Counted from the stretch's first letter, positions 15,150 to 24,803 are shown. The stretch: DNA of 64,000 nucleotides from Roseibium aggregatum (GCF_017309185.1 NZ_JAEKJZ010000001.1:1488001-1552000), one strand, 5' to 3'. The notes: generated from the sequence alone by a model not told the origin. Translations and numbers: made by a program.

Positions 15150-16498
15150 GTTCCGGACTGGACCTCGATCATCCGCACCGGGATCTTGCCGGGGTTCTGC
15201 AGGGTATGCCGGGCCCCCAAGGGAACATAGGCCGACTGGTTTTCCGTTAGAAGCCGGGTTTCCCCGTTGATGGTGATTTCGACCGTTCCGGAGACGACGA
15301 TCCAGTGCTCGGCCCTGTGGAGGTGGCTTTGATGGCTGAGGCGCCGCCCGGGCTTGATCATCATGGACTGGACCGCGAACCGGTCGCCAGCGCTGATGCG
15401 TTCCGTATAGCCCCAGGGCTTGTAGACACGCGGGTGACTGTCGACCTCGTCCCGCCCTTCCGCCTTGAGCTGATCGACCACTTTCTTGACGTCCTGGGCC
15501 TTGTCCTTGTGCGCGACCAGAACGCTGTCGGTGGTCGCGATCACCATGACATCGTCAAGCCCGATGACGGAGACCAGGCCGCGGTCCGCATAGGCCAGGC
15601 AGTCCCGGCTGTCGAGAAACCGGGCGTCTCCGAGACCGGAGTTGCCGTTGTCGTCTTTTTCGAGGACGTTCCAGATGGCCGACCAGGACCCGAGATCGTC
15701 CCAGCCGGGAGAAACGGGGGCGCAGACCACATTGCGCGCTTTTTCCATGATGGCGTAATCGATGGAGATATCGTCGAGTTTTTCGAAGCTTTCCTCATCG
15801 AAACGGACGAAATCCAGGTCGCCGCGCCGGGTGCGCATGACGGCGGCAATGTCTTCGTAGAGCTCCGGTTGATGGGTTTTGAAGGCCTCGATCATCGTCT
15901 TGCAGGAATAAAGGAAAATGCCTGCATTCCAGACGTAGCCGCCATTCTTCAAGAAGGTCTCCGCACGCTCCAGGTCCGGCTTCTCGACAAAAGCCTCGAC
16001 CGGCCGGACCGGCTCGCTGCCGGTGGCAACCTTGATGTAGCCGTATCCGGTGTTCGGCTCGCTCGGCGTGATGCCGAAGGTGACGATGTCCCCGGCGCGG
16101 GCGGCCGGTTCGGCCGCTTGAACCGCGTCCAGAAACAGGTCTTCTTTCTGGATCAGGTGGTCGGACGGCAGCAGAAGCACCAGCGCGTCCGGGTTTGCTT
16201 CATTCGCGATCATCGCCGCCATCAGGGCGGGAGGAGCCGTATTCCGGCCGACCGGCTCCAGCAGGATCGAGTTGGCTTCGAGATCCAGTTCCGAAAGCTG
16301 TTCGCCGATGAGAAACCGGTGGTCGTTGTTGCCGATGACGATCGGAGCGGCAAAGCCGGGCTGATTGACACGGCGGCACGTCTTCTGAAACAGGCTTTCA
16401 CCACCGAACAGCGGCAGAAATTGCTTTGGGCGGTCCTTGCGTGACAAAGGCCACAGCCTGGACCCGACGCCGCCGGATAAAATACAGGGAAATATCAT
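15098..16498 (-). CDS. manC: Mannose-1-phosphate guanylyltransferase / mannose-6-phosphate isomerase
   Basis: A bifunctional ManC/AlgA/CpsB-type enzyme of 466 residues that makes GDP-mannose for surface polysaccharide. The N-terminal nucleotidyltransferase has GGVGSRLWPLS (9-19) followed by KDRPKQF and later LLLPSDH. The C-terminal cupin-type isomerase domain (about 345-466) begins at RVYKPWGYTERI. The ATG at 16498 gives the normal N-terminus, MIFPCILSGG; longer in-frame versions would add unrelated residues. No polysaccharide cluster surrounds it here. It is divergent from znuC and overlaps the hypothetical gene at its 3' end. Confidence 0.93.
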   Translation of the reverse strand: MIFPCILSGGVGSRLWPLSRKDRPKQFLPLFGGESLFQKTCRRVNQPGFAAPIVIGNNDHRFLIGEQLSELDLEANSILLEPVGRNTAPPALMAAMIANEANPDALVLLLPSDHLIQKEDLFLDAVQAAEPAARAGDIVTFGITPSEPNTGYGYIKVATGSEPVRPVEAFVEKPDLERAETFLKNGGYVWNAGIFLYSCKTMIEAFKTHQPELYEDIAAVMRTRRGDLDFVRFDEESFEKLDDISIDYAIMEKARNVVCAPVSPGWDDLGSWSAIWNVLEKDDNGNSGLGDARFLDSRDCLAYADRGLVSVIGLDDVMVIATTDSVLVAHKDKAQDVKKVVDQLKAEGRDEVDSHPRVYKPWGYTERISAGDRFAVQSMMIKPGRRLSHQSHLHRAEHWIVVSGTVEITINGETRLLTENQSAYVPLGARHTLQNPGKIPVRMIEVQSGTYLNEDDIVRHADTGSL

Positions 16499-16608
16499 TG
16501 AGTAGTGTTCCTGTGGTAAGGCATGCAACGATGATCGGCCGAGCGAATACCGGAAAATGTTAAACACGGCGTTTTGAGTTGCAAATGGCAAACTTGACGC
16601 AGACCTGA

Positions 16609-16621
16609 GTTACACTGTAAC
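16609..16621. promoter_or_regulatory. Zur-box candidate upstream of znuC
   Basis: A perfect 13-base palindrome GTTACACTGTAAC (arms GTTACA and TGTAAC, one-base centre) lies 43 bases before the znuC ATG. It overlaps the expected -10 region of a promoter with TTGACG at 16594-16599. Zur and Fur-family operators are A+T-rich dyads of this kind, and the zur gene is the third gene of the same operon. Zinc-dependent autoregulation follows by inference. Confidence 0.6.
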
Positions 16622-16664
16622 GCCGAATCCGGTGCCGTGACGAGTGGAGTTGATCTGCAGTAGC

Positions 16665-17504
16665 ATGAAAACAAACGAAACCCCATTGGTTCAACTGCAA
16701 GGCGCCGGTGCGCGCAAGGACGGGCAGTGGCTCGTCCGGGGCGTGGACCTATCCGTTGCAGCCGGCGAAATCGTAACATTGATCGGCCCGAACGGGTCCG
16801 GAAAATCGACCACCGCCAAAATGTCGTTGGGGATCTTGAGGCCGACTGAAGGCCGCGCCGAGCGCAGGCGGGGGCTGAAGGTCGGTTACGTCCCGCAGAA
16901 ATTGGCGATCGACTGGACATTGCCGTTAAGCGTGCGCCGGTTCCTGCGTCTGACGAACCCGCTGTCTGACGATGAATGCCTCGGCGCGCTGGAGGAAACG
17001 GGGGCGGGCCGGCTGATCGATGCCGACATGCGCAGCCTTTCCGGGGGCGAAACGCAGCGTGTCATGCTGGCGCGCGCGATCGCGCGCCATCCCGATCTCC
17101 TGGTTCTGGACGAACCCGTGCAAGGGGTGGACTACGCAGGGGAAATTGCGATCTACGACCTGATTTCCAGCATCCGCTCGTCTCTCGGCTGCGGCGTTTT
17201 GCTGATTTCCCACGATCTGCACGTGGTGATGGCCGCGTCGGATCAGGTGATCTGCCTGAACGGCCATGTCTGTTGCCGCGGGACGCCGTCCGACGTCAGC
17301 CGGGACGACAATTACCGCGCATTGTTCGGTGCGCGGACAGGGACTGCCCTGGCCGTCTACGAACATCATCACGATCATGTTCATCTGCCCGACGGGCGGG
17401 TCCGCCATATGGACGGATCGCTTTGCACGGATTTTCCGGGAGAGCATCACGGCCACGACGGCCATCAGCATCACGAGACCGGTGGTCTGACCAATGCTGG
17501 ATGA
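16665..17504 (+). CDS. znuC: Zinc ABC transporter ATP-binding protein
   Basis: The ATPase of the high-affinity zinc importer, 279 residues. It has Walker A GPNGSGKST (41-49), signature LSGGE (125-129), Walker B LLVLDE (145-150) and the switch histidine in LLISHDLH. The C-terminus is very His-rich (EHHHDHVH, then HHGHDGHQHH), a plausible zinc-binding tail. The permease gene overlaps its 3' end by 11 bases. An alternative GTG start at 16644 cannot be excluded; neither start has a strong ribosome binding site. The solute-binding gene znuA is not in this window. Confidence 0.94.
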   Translation: MKTNETPLVQLQGAGARKDGQWLVRGVDLSVAAGEIVTLIGPNGSGKSTTAKMSLGILRPTEGRAERRRGLKVGYVPQKLAIDWTLPLSVRRFLRLTNPLSDDECLGALEETGAGRLIDADMRSLSGGETQRVMLARAIARHPDLLVLDEPVQGVDYAGEIAIYDLISSIRSSLGCGVLLISHDLHVVMAASDQVICLNGHVCCRGTPSDVSRDDNYRALFGARTGTALAVYEHHHDHVHLPDGRVRHMDGSLCTDFPGEHHGHDGHQHHETGGLTNAG

Positions 17505-18321
17505 TTTTTTCACACGCGCGCTCATCGCCGGGGTCGGTGTCGCAGTCGTGTCCGGTCCGCTGGGCTGTTTCATCGTCTGGCGGCGCATGGCCTATTTCGG
17601 AGACACGCTGTCCCATGCCGCCTTGCTGGGGGTCGCGCTCTCGCTTCTCCTGGACATCAACACGATCGTCGCCGTCGGGATCACGTCGGTCGTGCTGGCC
17701 CTTTTGCTTCTCGGATTGAGGCGGGGGAATTCCCTGTCCTCCGATGCGATCCTGGGGCTGCTGTCACATTCCGCGCTCGCTCTTGGCTTGGTATGTCTCG
17801 CCTTCATGACCTGGGTCCGGGTGGATCTGCTTGGTCTGCTGTTTGGAGATATCCTTGCGGTCACCGCGTTGGACATAGCCATGATCTACGGAGGCGGCGC
17901 TCTGGTTCTGGGGGGCCTGATCCTGATCTGGCGCCCCCTGTTCGCGACCACCGTCAATCCGGACCTTGCGGCCGCCGAGGGCCTGAGGCCCGAAAGGGCG
18001 GAACTGGTTTTCATGCTCCTGACGGCGACCGTCATCGCGATTTCCTTGAAAATCATTGGCGCGTTGTTGATCACCGCCCTTTTGATCATACCCGCTGCCG
18101 CAGCCCGGCGGCTGTCCTCCACGCCGGAGCAAATGGCGGTGTTTGCGGCCGTGGCCGGGGCGGCGTCCGTGGTCGGCGGGCTGTACGCCTCGCTCTTTTA
18201 CGACACGCCGTCCGGACCGTCGATTGTCGTCGCAGCCATGGTGCTCTTCGGCGTAAGCCTTGTCCCGGGGGGACGACTTGTGAGAAGGATAAGGGCAAAA
18301 GCCCAAGGAGGTCGCCCGTGA
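17494..18321 (+). CDS. znuB: Zinc ABC transporter permease
   Basis: A 275-residue integral membrane permease of the ABC-3 family, with about eight hydrophobic segments and the conserved early stretch RRMAYFGDTLSHAALLGVAL. It forms the channel of the zinc importer with ZnuC. The start overlaps the znuC end and the stop overlaps the GTG start of zur, so the three genes look translationally coupled. Family membership alone could include manganese or iron transporters. The Zur neighbour argues for zinc. Confidence 0.94.
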   Translation: MLDDFFTRALIAGVGVAVVSGPLGCFIVWRRMAYFGDTLSHAALLGVALSLLLDINTIVAVGITSVVLALLLLGLRRGNSLSSDAILGLLSHSALALGLVCLAFMTWVRVDLLGLLFGDILAVTALDIAMIYGGGALVLGGLILIWRPLFATTVNPDLAAAEGLRPERAELVFMLLTATVIAISLKIIGALLITALLIIPAAAARRLSSTPEQMAVFAAVAGAASVVGGLYASLFYDTPSGPSIVVAAMVLFGVSLVPGGRLVRRIRAKAQGGRP

Positions 18322-18725
18322 GCGCGCATGTCCACCCCGAATTGACGAAAAACCAGGCTCTGGTGTTCGGATCCCTGTCCGACGCGGACGGGCCGCTGAC
18401 GGCCTACGCGATTCTCGATCTGCTGCGGGACAACGGTCTGCGCGCACCGCTTCAGGTTTACAGGGCTCTGGAGAAGCTGGTCGAATACGGCATGGTTCAC
18501 CGGCTGGAAAGCCTCAACGCCTTTGTAGCCTGCAGCCACAAGGACTGTGGAGATCACGGAACGGCGGCATTCGCCATCTGCGAGGCTTGCGGCAATGTGA
18601 TCGAGTTCTCGCCGCAGGAAGCCATCGGCCACCTCAAGGACTGGACCGGAAAACAGGGGTTTCAGCTGTCCGGGATGACGATCGAGCTGCGCGGCAAGTG
18701 CAAAGACTGCCTGACGGCAGGGTAA
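18318..18725 (+). CDS. zur: Zinc uptake regulator, Fur family
   Basis: A 135-residue Fur-family repressor. The N-terminal winged helix (NQALVFGSLSDADGPLTAY, then QVYRALEKLVEYGMVHRLES) is followed by a dimerisation domain. That domain has three cysteine pairs: C72/C77, C88/C91 and C128/C131. The two CxxC pairs are the structural zinc site typical of Fur proteins. The start is the GTG at 18318, which overlaps the znuB stop and has AAGGAGG seven bases upstream. Long in-frame readings further upstream lie inside znuB and are rejected. It probably represses this operon through the palindrome at 16609. Confidence 0.94.
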   Translation: MSAHVHPELTKNQALVFGSLSDADGPLTAYAILDLLRDNGLRAPLQVYRALEKLVEYGMVHRLESLNAFVACSHKDCGDHGTAAFAICEACGNVIEFSPQEAIGHLKDWTGKQGFQLSGMTIELRGKCKDCLTAG

Positions 18726-18807
18726 TCGCAGCAGCCAAGAGTGTTGCGGCGCGCGGCGCTCCCGCTTATGGTCCATCCGCTGGTGAGCGGATTGAGGGAG
18801 CGCGCGC

Positions 18808-19389
18808 ATGGCTGTTTTGATTGCCGGTCTGGTGTTGTTCCTTGGGAGCCATGTCCTGCCGATGTTTCCCGCCCTGCGCGCGCGGATCACATCGAAATTC
18901 GGCGAAAACGGATACAAGGGCGTTTTTACGCTGGTCTCCGTCGTCGGTCTGATCCTGACGGTTTACGGCTATGGCGTTGCCCGTTCCGAAGGACCTGTCC
19001 TGGTCTACGATCCTCCGTTCTGGCTGCGCCACGTGACCATGCTGTTCATGGTGCCGGTTTTCATCTTTCTCGTTGCGGCTTACGTCCCCTGCAAGATCAA
19101 GACGGTTCTGAAGCATCCAATGCTGATAGCGGTCAAGCTGTGGGCGTTTTCCCATCTTCTGGCCAATGGCGATCTGGCCTCGGTCCTGTTGTTCGGCGGT
19201 TTTTTCGTCTGGGCGGTTGCCGACCGCATTTCCGTGAAACGACGCGGTCCGGGCGCCGGACAGGGGCCGGTGATCGCAAAGCAGGGCCGCCGCTATTCCG
19301 ATGCCGTCGTGATTCTGGCCGGTCTCGTCATCTACGGATTGTTCGTCTGGAAGCTGCACCTGCTCCTGATCGGCGTGCCGGTGGCCTGA
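18808..19389 (+). CDS. NnrU family membrane protein
   Basis: A 193-residue polytopic protein with about six hydrophobic segments. It has the NnrU-family opening LFLGSHVLPMFPALRARI and the later KHPMLIAVKLWAFSHLLANGDL. The family was named from denitrifier clusters, but most members, as here, have no denitrification genes beside them. It resembles the isoprenylcysteine-methyltransferase-like membrane proteins. The role is not established. It follows zur by 82 bases and may be separate from the zinc operon. Confidence 0.88.
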   Translation: MAVLIAGLVLFLGSHVLPMFPALRARITSKFGENGYKGVFTLVSVVGLILTVYGYGVARSEGPVLVYDPPFWLRHVTMLFMVPVFIFLVAAYVPCKIKTVLKHPMLIAVKLWAFSHLLANGDLASVLLFGGFFVWAVADRISVKRRGPGAGQGPVIAKQGRRYSDAVVILAGLVIYGLFVWKLHLLLIGVPVA

Positions 19390-19605
19390 TCTGCCGCACA
19401 AATTGCGGCTGGAAACCCTTATTTTTGCCAATTCGTCCCAACTTGCCCCACTTGCGCCACGAAAGCGGTTTTAGGGTCCGATGCTTCAATGCCGCATCGG
19501 GGAATTGCCCCAAACGTATCAAATGGATAATGTGCGCCACTCGACAGGGGCGACGATCCGGCGTATGTGCCGGACCGGTAGAGTGAACGCAGGAACAAGA
19601 CACGC

Positions 19606-20289
19606 ATGTCAGACATTTTTCGGGAAGTCGATGAAGATATCCGCCAGGAAAAATACCGTCGGCTTTGGGACCGCTTCGGTCTTTGGATCATTGGCGTTGC
19701 GGTTCTGATCGTTGTCGTTACCGGTGGGTATCGTGGCTGGCTCTACTGGCAGGACGCCCAGTCCCAGAAAGCGGGCGACACGTTCTTTGAAGCGGTCAAG
19801 CTCTCCGATGCCGAGAATTTCGAAGAGGCCGCGGCACTTTACGGCGAATTGGAGGAGGCGCTCGGCGGCTATCCGGCGCTGGCGCGTTTCCGCCGCGCGG
19901 CCGATCTGGCAAACGCCGGACAAACCGCCGAGGCGCTCGCGCAATTTGACGCTTTGTCCAAAGACACCGGCCTCAGGCCGGCCCTGCGTGAGGTTGCGGC
20001 ATTGCGGGCCGGTTATCTTGCCGTGGACACGGAAGATTACACGGCCGTCGCCGATCGCCTGGAGCCTTTGACCGGAGACACCGGGTCCTTTCGTTCGGGG
20101 GCACGTGAGATATTGGCGCTAAGTGCATGGAAAAACGGCGATATAGATGCCGCCAGAGCATGGATTTCCGCGTTGGAAGACGATCCTGCCACGCCGAGAG
20201 AGGTAAGCACCCGGATAGGGCTTCTGGCCGATGTCATCCGCGCACAGAACGGCAATGCCGACGCTGAAAGCCAAGGAAACAATCAGTGA
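19606..20289 (+). CDS. Membrane-anchored tetratricopeptide protein, YfgM-like
   Basis: A 227-residue protein with a short cytoplasmic head (DIFREVDEDIRQEKY), one transmembrane helix (about 25-47) and a periplasmic TPR-like region. It matches the YfgM-type ancillary translocon subunit family that is regularly encoded directly before bamB, as here. The stop overlaps the bamB start by four bases. In E. coli YfgM links SecYEG to periplasmic chaperones; a similar role is likely but inferred. The 216 bases upstream show a weak hairpin after nnrU (GCCGCA/TGCGGC at 19393-19409) and no gene. Confidence 0.88.
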   Translation: MSDIFREVDEDIRQEKYRRLWDRFGLWIIGVAVLIVVVTGGYRGWLYWQDAQSQKAGDTFFEAVKLSDAENFEEAAALYGELEEALGGYPALARFRRAADLANAGQTAEALAQFDALSKDTGLRPALREVAALRAGYLAVDTEDYTAVADRLEPLTGDTGSFRSGAREILALSAWKNGDIDAARAWISALEDDPATPREVSTRIGLLADVIRAQNGNADAESQGNNQ

Positions 20290-21638
20290 ATTTTTCGACC
20301 GTTTCAACAAGCAAGCGCGGCCTTGTCGGCGCTGTCATCCTGTCTTTCATGCTGACGGGATGCGGCTCGGTGACCGACTTTGCCGGGAACCTGAACCCGT
20401 TCGGAGGAGAAAAACCCCTCCAGGGTGAGCGCGAACCGGTCTTCGACGGCGCCGATCCGGCAGCCGCGGCCCTTGGGGAAACAGCCTCGATCGGACCGGC
20501 AACCGGGGGGCAGGTCTGGACCACGGCGGGTGGTGGATTGACCAACGATCCGGGCAATGTGGCGGTTTCGATATCCGGCGGCAGAGCCTGGCGAACGCAG
20601 GTCGGGGCGTCCGGCCGCGGTTTGACCTCCGCGTCGCTCAGGGTCTCGGCCCGGCCTGTCAGCGACGGCAGCCGGATCTATGTCTACAAGCCGAACGGCG
20701 AAGTTGTTGCCCTGTCGACGGCCGGTGGACGGGTCTGGACCCAGAACCTCAGGCCGGAAGGCGAGCGTGATATTGGTCCCGGCGGCGGGGTAGCCGTCGC
20801 CGACGGAGTTGTCTATGCCGCGACCACTTACCGGGAAGTCGTGGCGCTCGAGGCCGGCTCCGGCCGCGTCATCTGGAGGGTGTCCGTCGACACGCCGCCG
20901 CGCGGCGCACCGGTGGCGGGCGCCGGACATGTTTTCGTCGTGTCCCAGTCTAACGACGTTTATGCCCTGTCGCAGTCCGACGGGACCCTTGCCTGGACGT
21001 ACTCCGGTATCGAGGAAACGGCGGGTCTGCTTTCGGCCGCCAACCCGGCGATCAACGGCAACCGGGTCATTGTTCCGTTTTCCTCCGGCGAACTCATGGC
21101 GATTGACATCAAGTCGGGCGAACCGGCATGGATCGACGGCGTCTCGCGTGGTTTCCGCACGCTTGCGCTCTCAGGTCTTGCCGATGTCTCCGCGAGCCCG
21201 GTGGTCACCGGCAATTCTGTCTATGCGACAGGTGTCGCCGGCCGGACCGTGGCTGTGGATGCGAAGACCGGTCAACGCCGCTGGGAGCAGGACCTGGGCA
21301 GCGTGCATACGCCGGTCGTCTCCGGCAGCGCGCTCTTCATGGTCGATCTGGACGACCGCATGGTGGCGCTCAGCCTGAAGAGCGGTGAAACGCTGTGGGC
21401 GACTTCCCTGCCGCGTCCTCAGAAGAAGAAGCGCCGCCGCAACTGGGCCGGCCCGATCCTGGCGAACGGTGCCCTGGTCGCGTTTTCCAGCGACGGCCAG
21501 ATCGCCATGGTGGATGCCGCCTCTGGCAAGATCATGAATACGCAGCGGACGAATGTGGATGTCTATGTGACCCCGATCGTTGCCGGCGGGCGGATTGTTG
21601 TTCTGGAAGGCAGTGACGGCGTCGCCGCCTTCAACTAA
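20286..21638 (+). CDS. bamB: Outer-membrane assembly lipoprotein BamB
   Basis: A 450-residue lipoprotein with signal peptide and lipobox LTGC (lipidated Cys26). PQQ-type beta-propeller blades follow (repeated G-x-x-W-x, as in GRVIWRVSVDTP, GTLAWTYSG, GQRRWEQDLG, GETLWATSLP). It is a subunit of the BAM complex that inserts beta-barrel proteins into the outer membrane. Its place between the YfgM-like gene and der is the widely conserved order. Length is slightly above the E. coli protein because of a linker of about 60 residues after the lipid anchor. Confidence 0.94.
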   Translation: MNFSTVSTSKRGLVGAVILSFMLTGCGSVTDFAGNLNPFGGEKPLQGEREPVFDGADPAAAALGETASIGPATGGQVWTTAGGGLTNDPGNVAVSISGGRAWRTQVGASGRGLTSASLRVSARPVSDGSRIYVYKPNGEVVALSTAGGRVWTQNLRPEGERDIGPGGGVAVADGVVYAATTYREVVALEAGSGRVIWRVSVDTPPRGAPVAGAGHVFVVSQSNDVYALSQSDGTLAWTYSGIEETAGLLSAANPAINGNRVIVPFSSGELMAIDIKSGEPAWIDGVSRGFRTLALSGLADVSASPVVTGNSVYATGVAGRTVAVDAKTGQRRWEQDLGSVHTPVVSGSALFMVDLDDRMVALSLKSGETLWATSLPRPQKKKRRRNWAGPILANGALVAFSSDGQIAMVDAASGKIMNTQRTNVDVYVTPIVAGGRIVVLEGSDGVAAFN

Positions 21639-21683
21639 AAGACGCATGGAAAACAATCCGCGCGTAGAAGCGGACATTCAGGG

Positions 21684-21705
21684 AGGGCGCGGAAAAAGGC
21701 GCCCT
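21684..21705 (+). terminator. Hairpin between bamB and der
   Basis: AGGGCGC (21684-21690) and GCGCCCT (21699-21705) form a seven-base G+C stem with an A-rich loop, followed by TCTGT. It stands directly before the der ribosome binding site (AGGAG at 21712). It could be a weak terminator after bamB or a structure affecting der translation. Confidence 0.4.
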
Positions 21706-21725
21706 TCTGTCAGGAGTTAAGTGCT

Positions 21726-23147
21726 GTGGGCGCTACCGTCGCGATTATCGGACGGCCGAATGTCGGCAAGTCCACCCTGTTCAACCGTCTGGTCGGCAAG
21801 CGTCTGGCGCTGGTCGACGACACGCCCGGCGTCACGCGCGACCGGCGGCCGGGCGACGCCCGTCTCGGCGACCTGCGCTTTACCATCGTCGACACGGCGG
21901 GGCTTGAGGACGCGGACAGGAACTCCCTTGAAGGAAGGATGCGCCGCCAGACCGAGGAAGCGATCGATCAGGCGGACGCGGTTCTGTTTCTCATCGATGC
22001 CCGCGCCGGCGTGACGCCGCTTGACGCCCATTTCGCCGAAGTCGCCCGCAAGACGACACGTCCCGTGATCCTTCTTGCCAACAAGGCGGAAGGTAAGGCC
22101 GGCGAAAGCGGTCTTTACGAATCCTATTCGCTCGGCCTCGGGGAACCGATCGCGATCTCCGCCGAACACGGAGAGGGGCTGGCCGACCTCTACGATGCCC
22201 TCAAGCCGCATGTCGACCGGATTACCGAAGAGGAAGAGGCCAGGCGCGAGGAAGCCGTTACCAACGTCGATGTCGACGAGGACGGCGAATTCGTCGAGGA
22301 AGAGGATCCCGTCGGCACCCGCGAACGGCCGTTGCGCGTGGCCATCGTCGGCCGCCCGAATGCGGGCAAATCCACGCTGATCAACAGGATGCTTGGCGAG
22401 GACCGCATGCTGACCGGTCCGGAAGCCGGTATCACGCGCGACTCCATATCCGTGGACTGGCTCTGGCGCGACCGGCACATCAAGCTGTTCGACACCGCGG
22501 GTATCCGCCGCAAGGCGCGCGTTCAGGAAAAGCTGGAAAAGCTGTCGGTCGCCGATGCGTTGCGCGCCATCAAGTTCGCCGAGGTGGTGGTGGTGACACT
22601 TGACGCCACCATGTCGTTTGAAAAGCAGGACCTTCAGATTATCGACCTTGTCGCCCGCGAAGGCAGGGCGCTGGTGATCGCGATCAACAAATGGGACCTG
22701 ATCGACGACCGTGAGGCCGCATGGAAGAAGATCCGCGACGCCAACGAACGCTATTTCAACCAGATCCGCGGCGTTCAGATCGCAACGCTTTCGGGTCAGC
22801 AGGGACAGGGCATCGACCGGTTGATCGAAAGCGTCTTTTCCGCCTACGAGGCCTGGAACGCCCGTGTCTCCACTTCCAAGCTCAACCGCTGGCTCGACCG
22901 GGTCACCGCCAATCATCCGCCGCCCGCGGTCGCGGGCCGGCGCGTGCGTTTGCGCTACATGACGCAGCCCAAGACGCGCCCGCCTCATTTCGTGGTGTTT
23001 TGCTCGCGCCCAGAGCAACTGCCGGAAAGCTATACCCGCTATCTTGTGAATTCCCTGCGGGAAACTTTCAATATTCAAGGCACGCCCATCCGTTTGTCAT
23101 ATCGCAAGGGCGATAATCCTTACGCACCGAAGAAAAAACGGGGCTGA
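21726..23147 (+). CDS. der: Ribosome-associated GTPase Der (EngA)
   Basis: A 473-residue double-GTPase needed for 50S subunit maturation. The first G domain has GRPNVGKST (9-17), DTPG and DTAG. The second begins near residue 200 with [10 protein letters not shown] and ends with NKWD. An acidic linker ([12 protein letters not shown]) separates them, and a KH-like C-terminal domain follows. The first domain's NKxD box reads NKAE, a variation often seen in Der. The start is GTG at 21726, nine bases after AGGAG. Confidence 0.96.
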   Translation: MGATVAIIGRPNVGKSTLFNRLVGKRLALVDDTPGVTRDRRPGDARLGDLRFTIVDTAGLEDADRNSLEGRMRRQTEEAIDQADAVLFLIDARAGVTPLDAHFAEVARKTTRPVILLANKAEGKAGESGLYESYSLGLGEPIAISAEHGEGLADLYDALKPHVDRITEEEEARREEAVTNVDVDEDGEFVEEEDPVGTRERPLRVAIVGRPNAGKSTLINRMLGEDRMLTGPEAGITRDSISVDWLWRDRHIKLFDTAGIRRKARVQEKLEKLSVADALRAIKFAEVVVVTLDATMSFEKQDLQIIDLVAREGRALVIAINKWDLIDDREAAWKKIRDANERYFNQIRGVQIATLSGQQGQGIDRLIESVFSAYEAWNARVSTSKLNRWLDRVTANHPPPAVAGRRVRLRYMTQPKTRPPHFVVFCSRPEQLPESYTRYLVNSLRETFNIQGTPIRLSYRKGDNPYAPKKKRG

Positions 23148-23229
23148 CACCGTTTCCACCGGAAGAACATCCGCACGGCTGGCGCAAGCGCTGCCGCGCT
23201 GCTGACGTATTTTGAAAAGGAGTTGTTTC

Positions 23230-24027
23230 ATGACCACCGACAGGCTGGAATTCGCCGTCGCCCTGGCTGAAAAGGCAGGAGAACTCGGTCTCGATTATTT
23301 CCGGAAACTGGAAACGCTGACGGTCACCAAGAAAGGGCACCAGGACCTTGTCTCCGAAGCGGACCGGAACGTCGAAACGCTCGTCCGCGAGGAACTCGCG
23401 GCTGTTTTTCCCGACGACGGCATCCTCGGCGAGGAACACGGTGTTGAGGAGGGGACCTCCGGTTACACCTGGGTGATCGATCCGATCGACGGCACGGCTA
23501 ATTTCGTCGCCGGTATCCCGCAGTGGTGCGTCATCCTTGCCTGTGTCTTTCAGGGTGATGTCATTATCGGTGTCATCCACGATCCGGTCAGCAGGGAGAC
23601 CTTTCAGGCCGCGACGGGGCAAGGTGCCTTTTTGAACGGCAAGCCGATCAGGGCCTCCGAAAGCCAGAGCCTGTCCGACGGATCGGTCGGCGTCGGCTTC
23701 AACGGCCGCACCGCCGTAACCGACGCGGTCAATGTGGTCGGTGCTGTCGTGTCCAAGGGCGGCGTGTTCTTTCGCAACGCCTCCGGCGGACTCATGCTCG
23801 CCTATGCGGCCTCCGGACGGCTGATCGGTTACGTGGAGTCCCACATGAACGCCTGGGATTGCCTGGCTGGCATGCTGTTGACCCGCGAAGCGGGCGGTGA
23901 GGTCATGGAGCAGGACATCAACCACGCCCTGCACCACGGTGCCCGCGTCGTGGTCGGCGCGCCGGGAGTCTTCCAGGACCTGAAGGAAATCGCAGAAAGC
24001 TCTTTCGGGCCGCTTCAGGCGGCCTGA
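23230..24027 (+). CDS. Inositol monophosphatase family protein
   Basis: A 265-residue Mg-dependent phosphatase of the IMP/SuhB/CysQ fold. Metal ligands are visible as E68-E69, the motif DPIDGT (84-89) and the late WDCLAGMLLTREAGG. Substrate may be inositol phosphate, histidinol phosphate or PAP; sequence alone does not decide. The ATG at 23230 follows AAAGGAG at good spacing. It follows der on the same strand, with 82 bases between. A short hairpin GACAGC/GCTGTC overlaps the stop (24026-24042). Confidence 0.9.
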   Translation: MTTDRLEFAVALAEKAGELGLDYFRKLETLTVTKKGHQDLVSEADRNVETLVREELAAVFPDDGILGEEHGVEEGTSGYTWVIDPIDGTANFVAGIPQWCVILACVFQGDVIIGVIHDPVSRETFQAATGQGAFLNGKPIRASESQSLSDGSVGVGFNGRTAVTDAVNVVGAVVSKGGVFFRNASGGLMLAYAASGRLIGYVESHMNAWDCLAGMLLTREAGGEVMEQDINHALHHGARVVVGAPGVFQDLKEIAESSFGPLQAA

Positions 24028-24110
24028 CAGCGAGAGGCTGTCCATCAGCTGAGTGGCGGCGGGTTTTCTTTTACAGCTTACGCCGTGCGCGGCTCTTGTG
24101 GCGGGACATA

Positions 24111-24746
24111 CTACGGCTGGCAGCCCGTACCCTGGAGGCCGAGATAGGCCGGGAGCCGCGAGCGTGTTTCTTCCGTGAAATGGAAGCCCTTCCAGCCAAG
24201 GGCCTCGGCGGCCCGCACATTGGCGGCACTGTCGTCAATCAGAAGGATTTCCCGGGGGAGCAGGCCGAGCGTCTCTGTGACATGGGCGAAGAACCCCTCG
24301 GCGGGTTTGGCGTGCCCGATGCGCCCTGAGGAAAAAATGTGACTGACACGGCTTCCGAATCCGGCCTGCCGTTCGATATAGGCCGCGCGCCGGTTTTCAT
24401 TGTTTGTCGCGATGACTTGAAGGAAATCTCGCTCCGCCAGGCGGTCGAGCAGCTCCGAAGTGAAGGGATCCTTCAGATCGTCCTTGACGAACCAGTAGTC
24501 AAGCAGGGAGCTCGCATCGATTTCGTGTCCGCTCAGCTCGAGCCAGGTCCGCACATGGACTTCCAGATCCCGCCTGCCGGAAATCACCTCGGGGAAGAGG
24601 TCATCGAAAATGCCTTTCTGGAAGGTTTCGACAGGAATGCCCAGATCCGCCTCGAGACTGTCGGCCCAGATAAATCGACCGTCGACGACGTTCTTGTTGA
24701 GGACGCCGTCAAAGTCCCACGCAACCGCCTTGATGTCATCGTGCAT
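24111..24746 (-). CDS. HAD family hydrolase
   Basis: A 211-residue HAD-superfamily phosphatase, subfamily IA. Motif I is WDFDGVL with nucleophile Asp11 and Asp13. Motif II is the Thr in ATNN, motif III the Lys in HAKP and motif IV LLIDDSAANV. A helical cap domain lies between motifs I and II. It is convergent to the inositol monophosphatase gene and lies downstream of the SDR gene on the same strand. Substrate unknown. Confidence 0.9.
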   Translation of the reverse strand: MHDDIKAVAWDFDGVLNKNVVDGRFIWADSLEADLGIPVETFQKGIFDDLFPEVISGRRDLEVHVRTWLELSGHEIDASSLLDYWFVKDDLKDPFTSELLDRLAERDFLQVIATNNENRRAAYIERQAGFGSRVSHIFSSGRIGHAKPAEGFFAHVTETLGLLPREILLIDDSAANVRAAEALGWKGFHFTEETRSRLPAYLGLQGTGCQP

Positions 24747-24803
24747 GCGAGGCTCCGGATTGTTTGCTGTCTTCTGGAATTCAGGGCAGAGGGGACGCGT
24801 GTT

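Noticed and set aside
17793..18317. Long in-frame extension upstream of zur
   Set aside because: It lies inside znuB in another frame; zur has its own GTG start with AAGGAGG.
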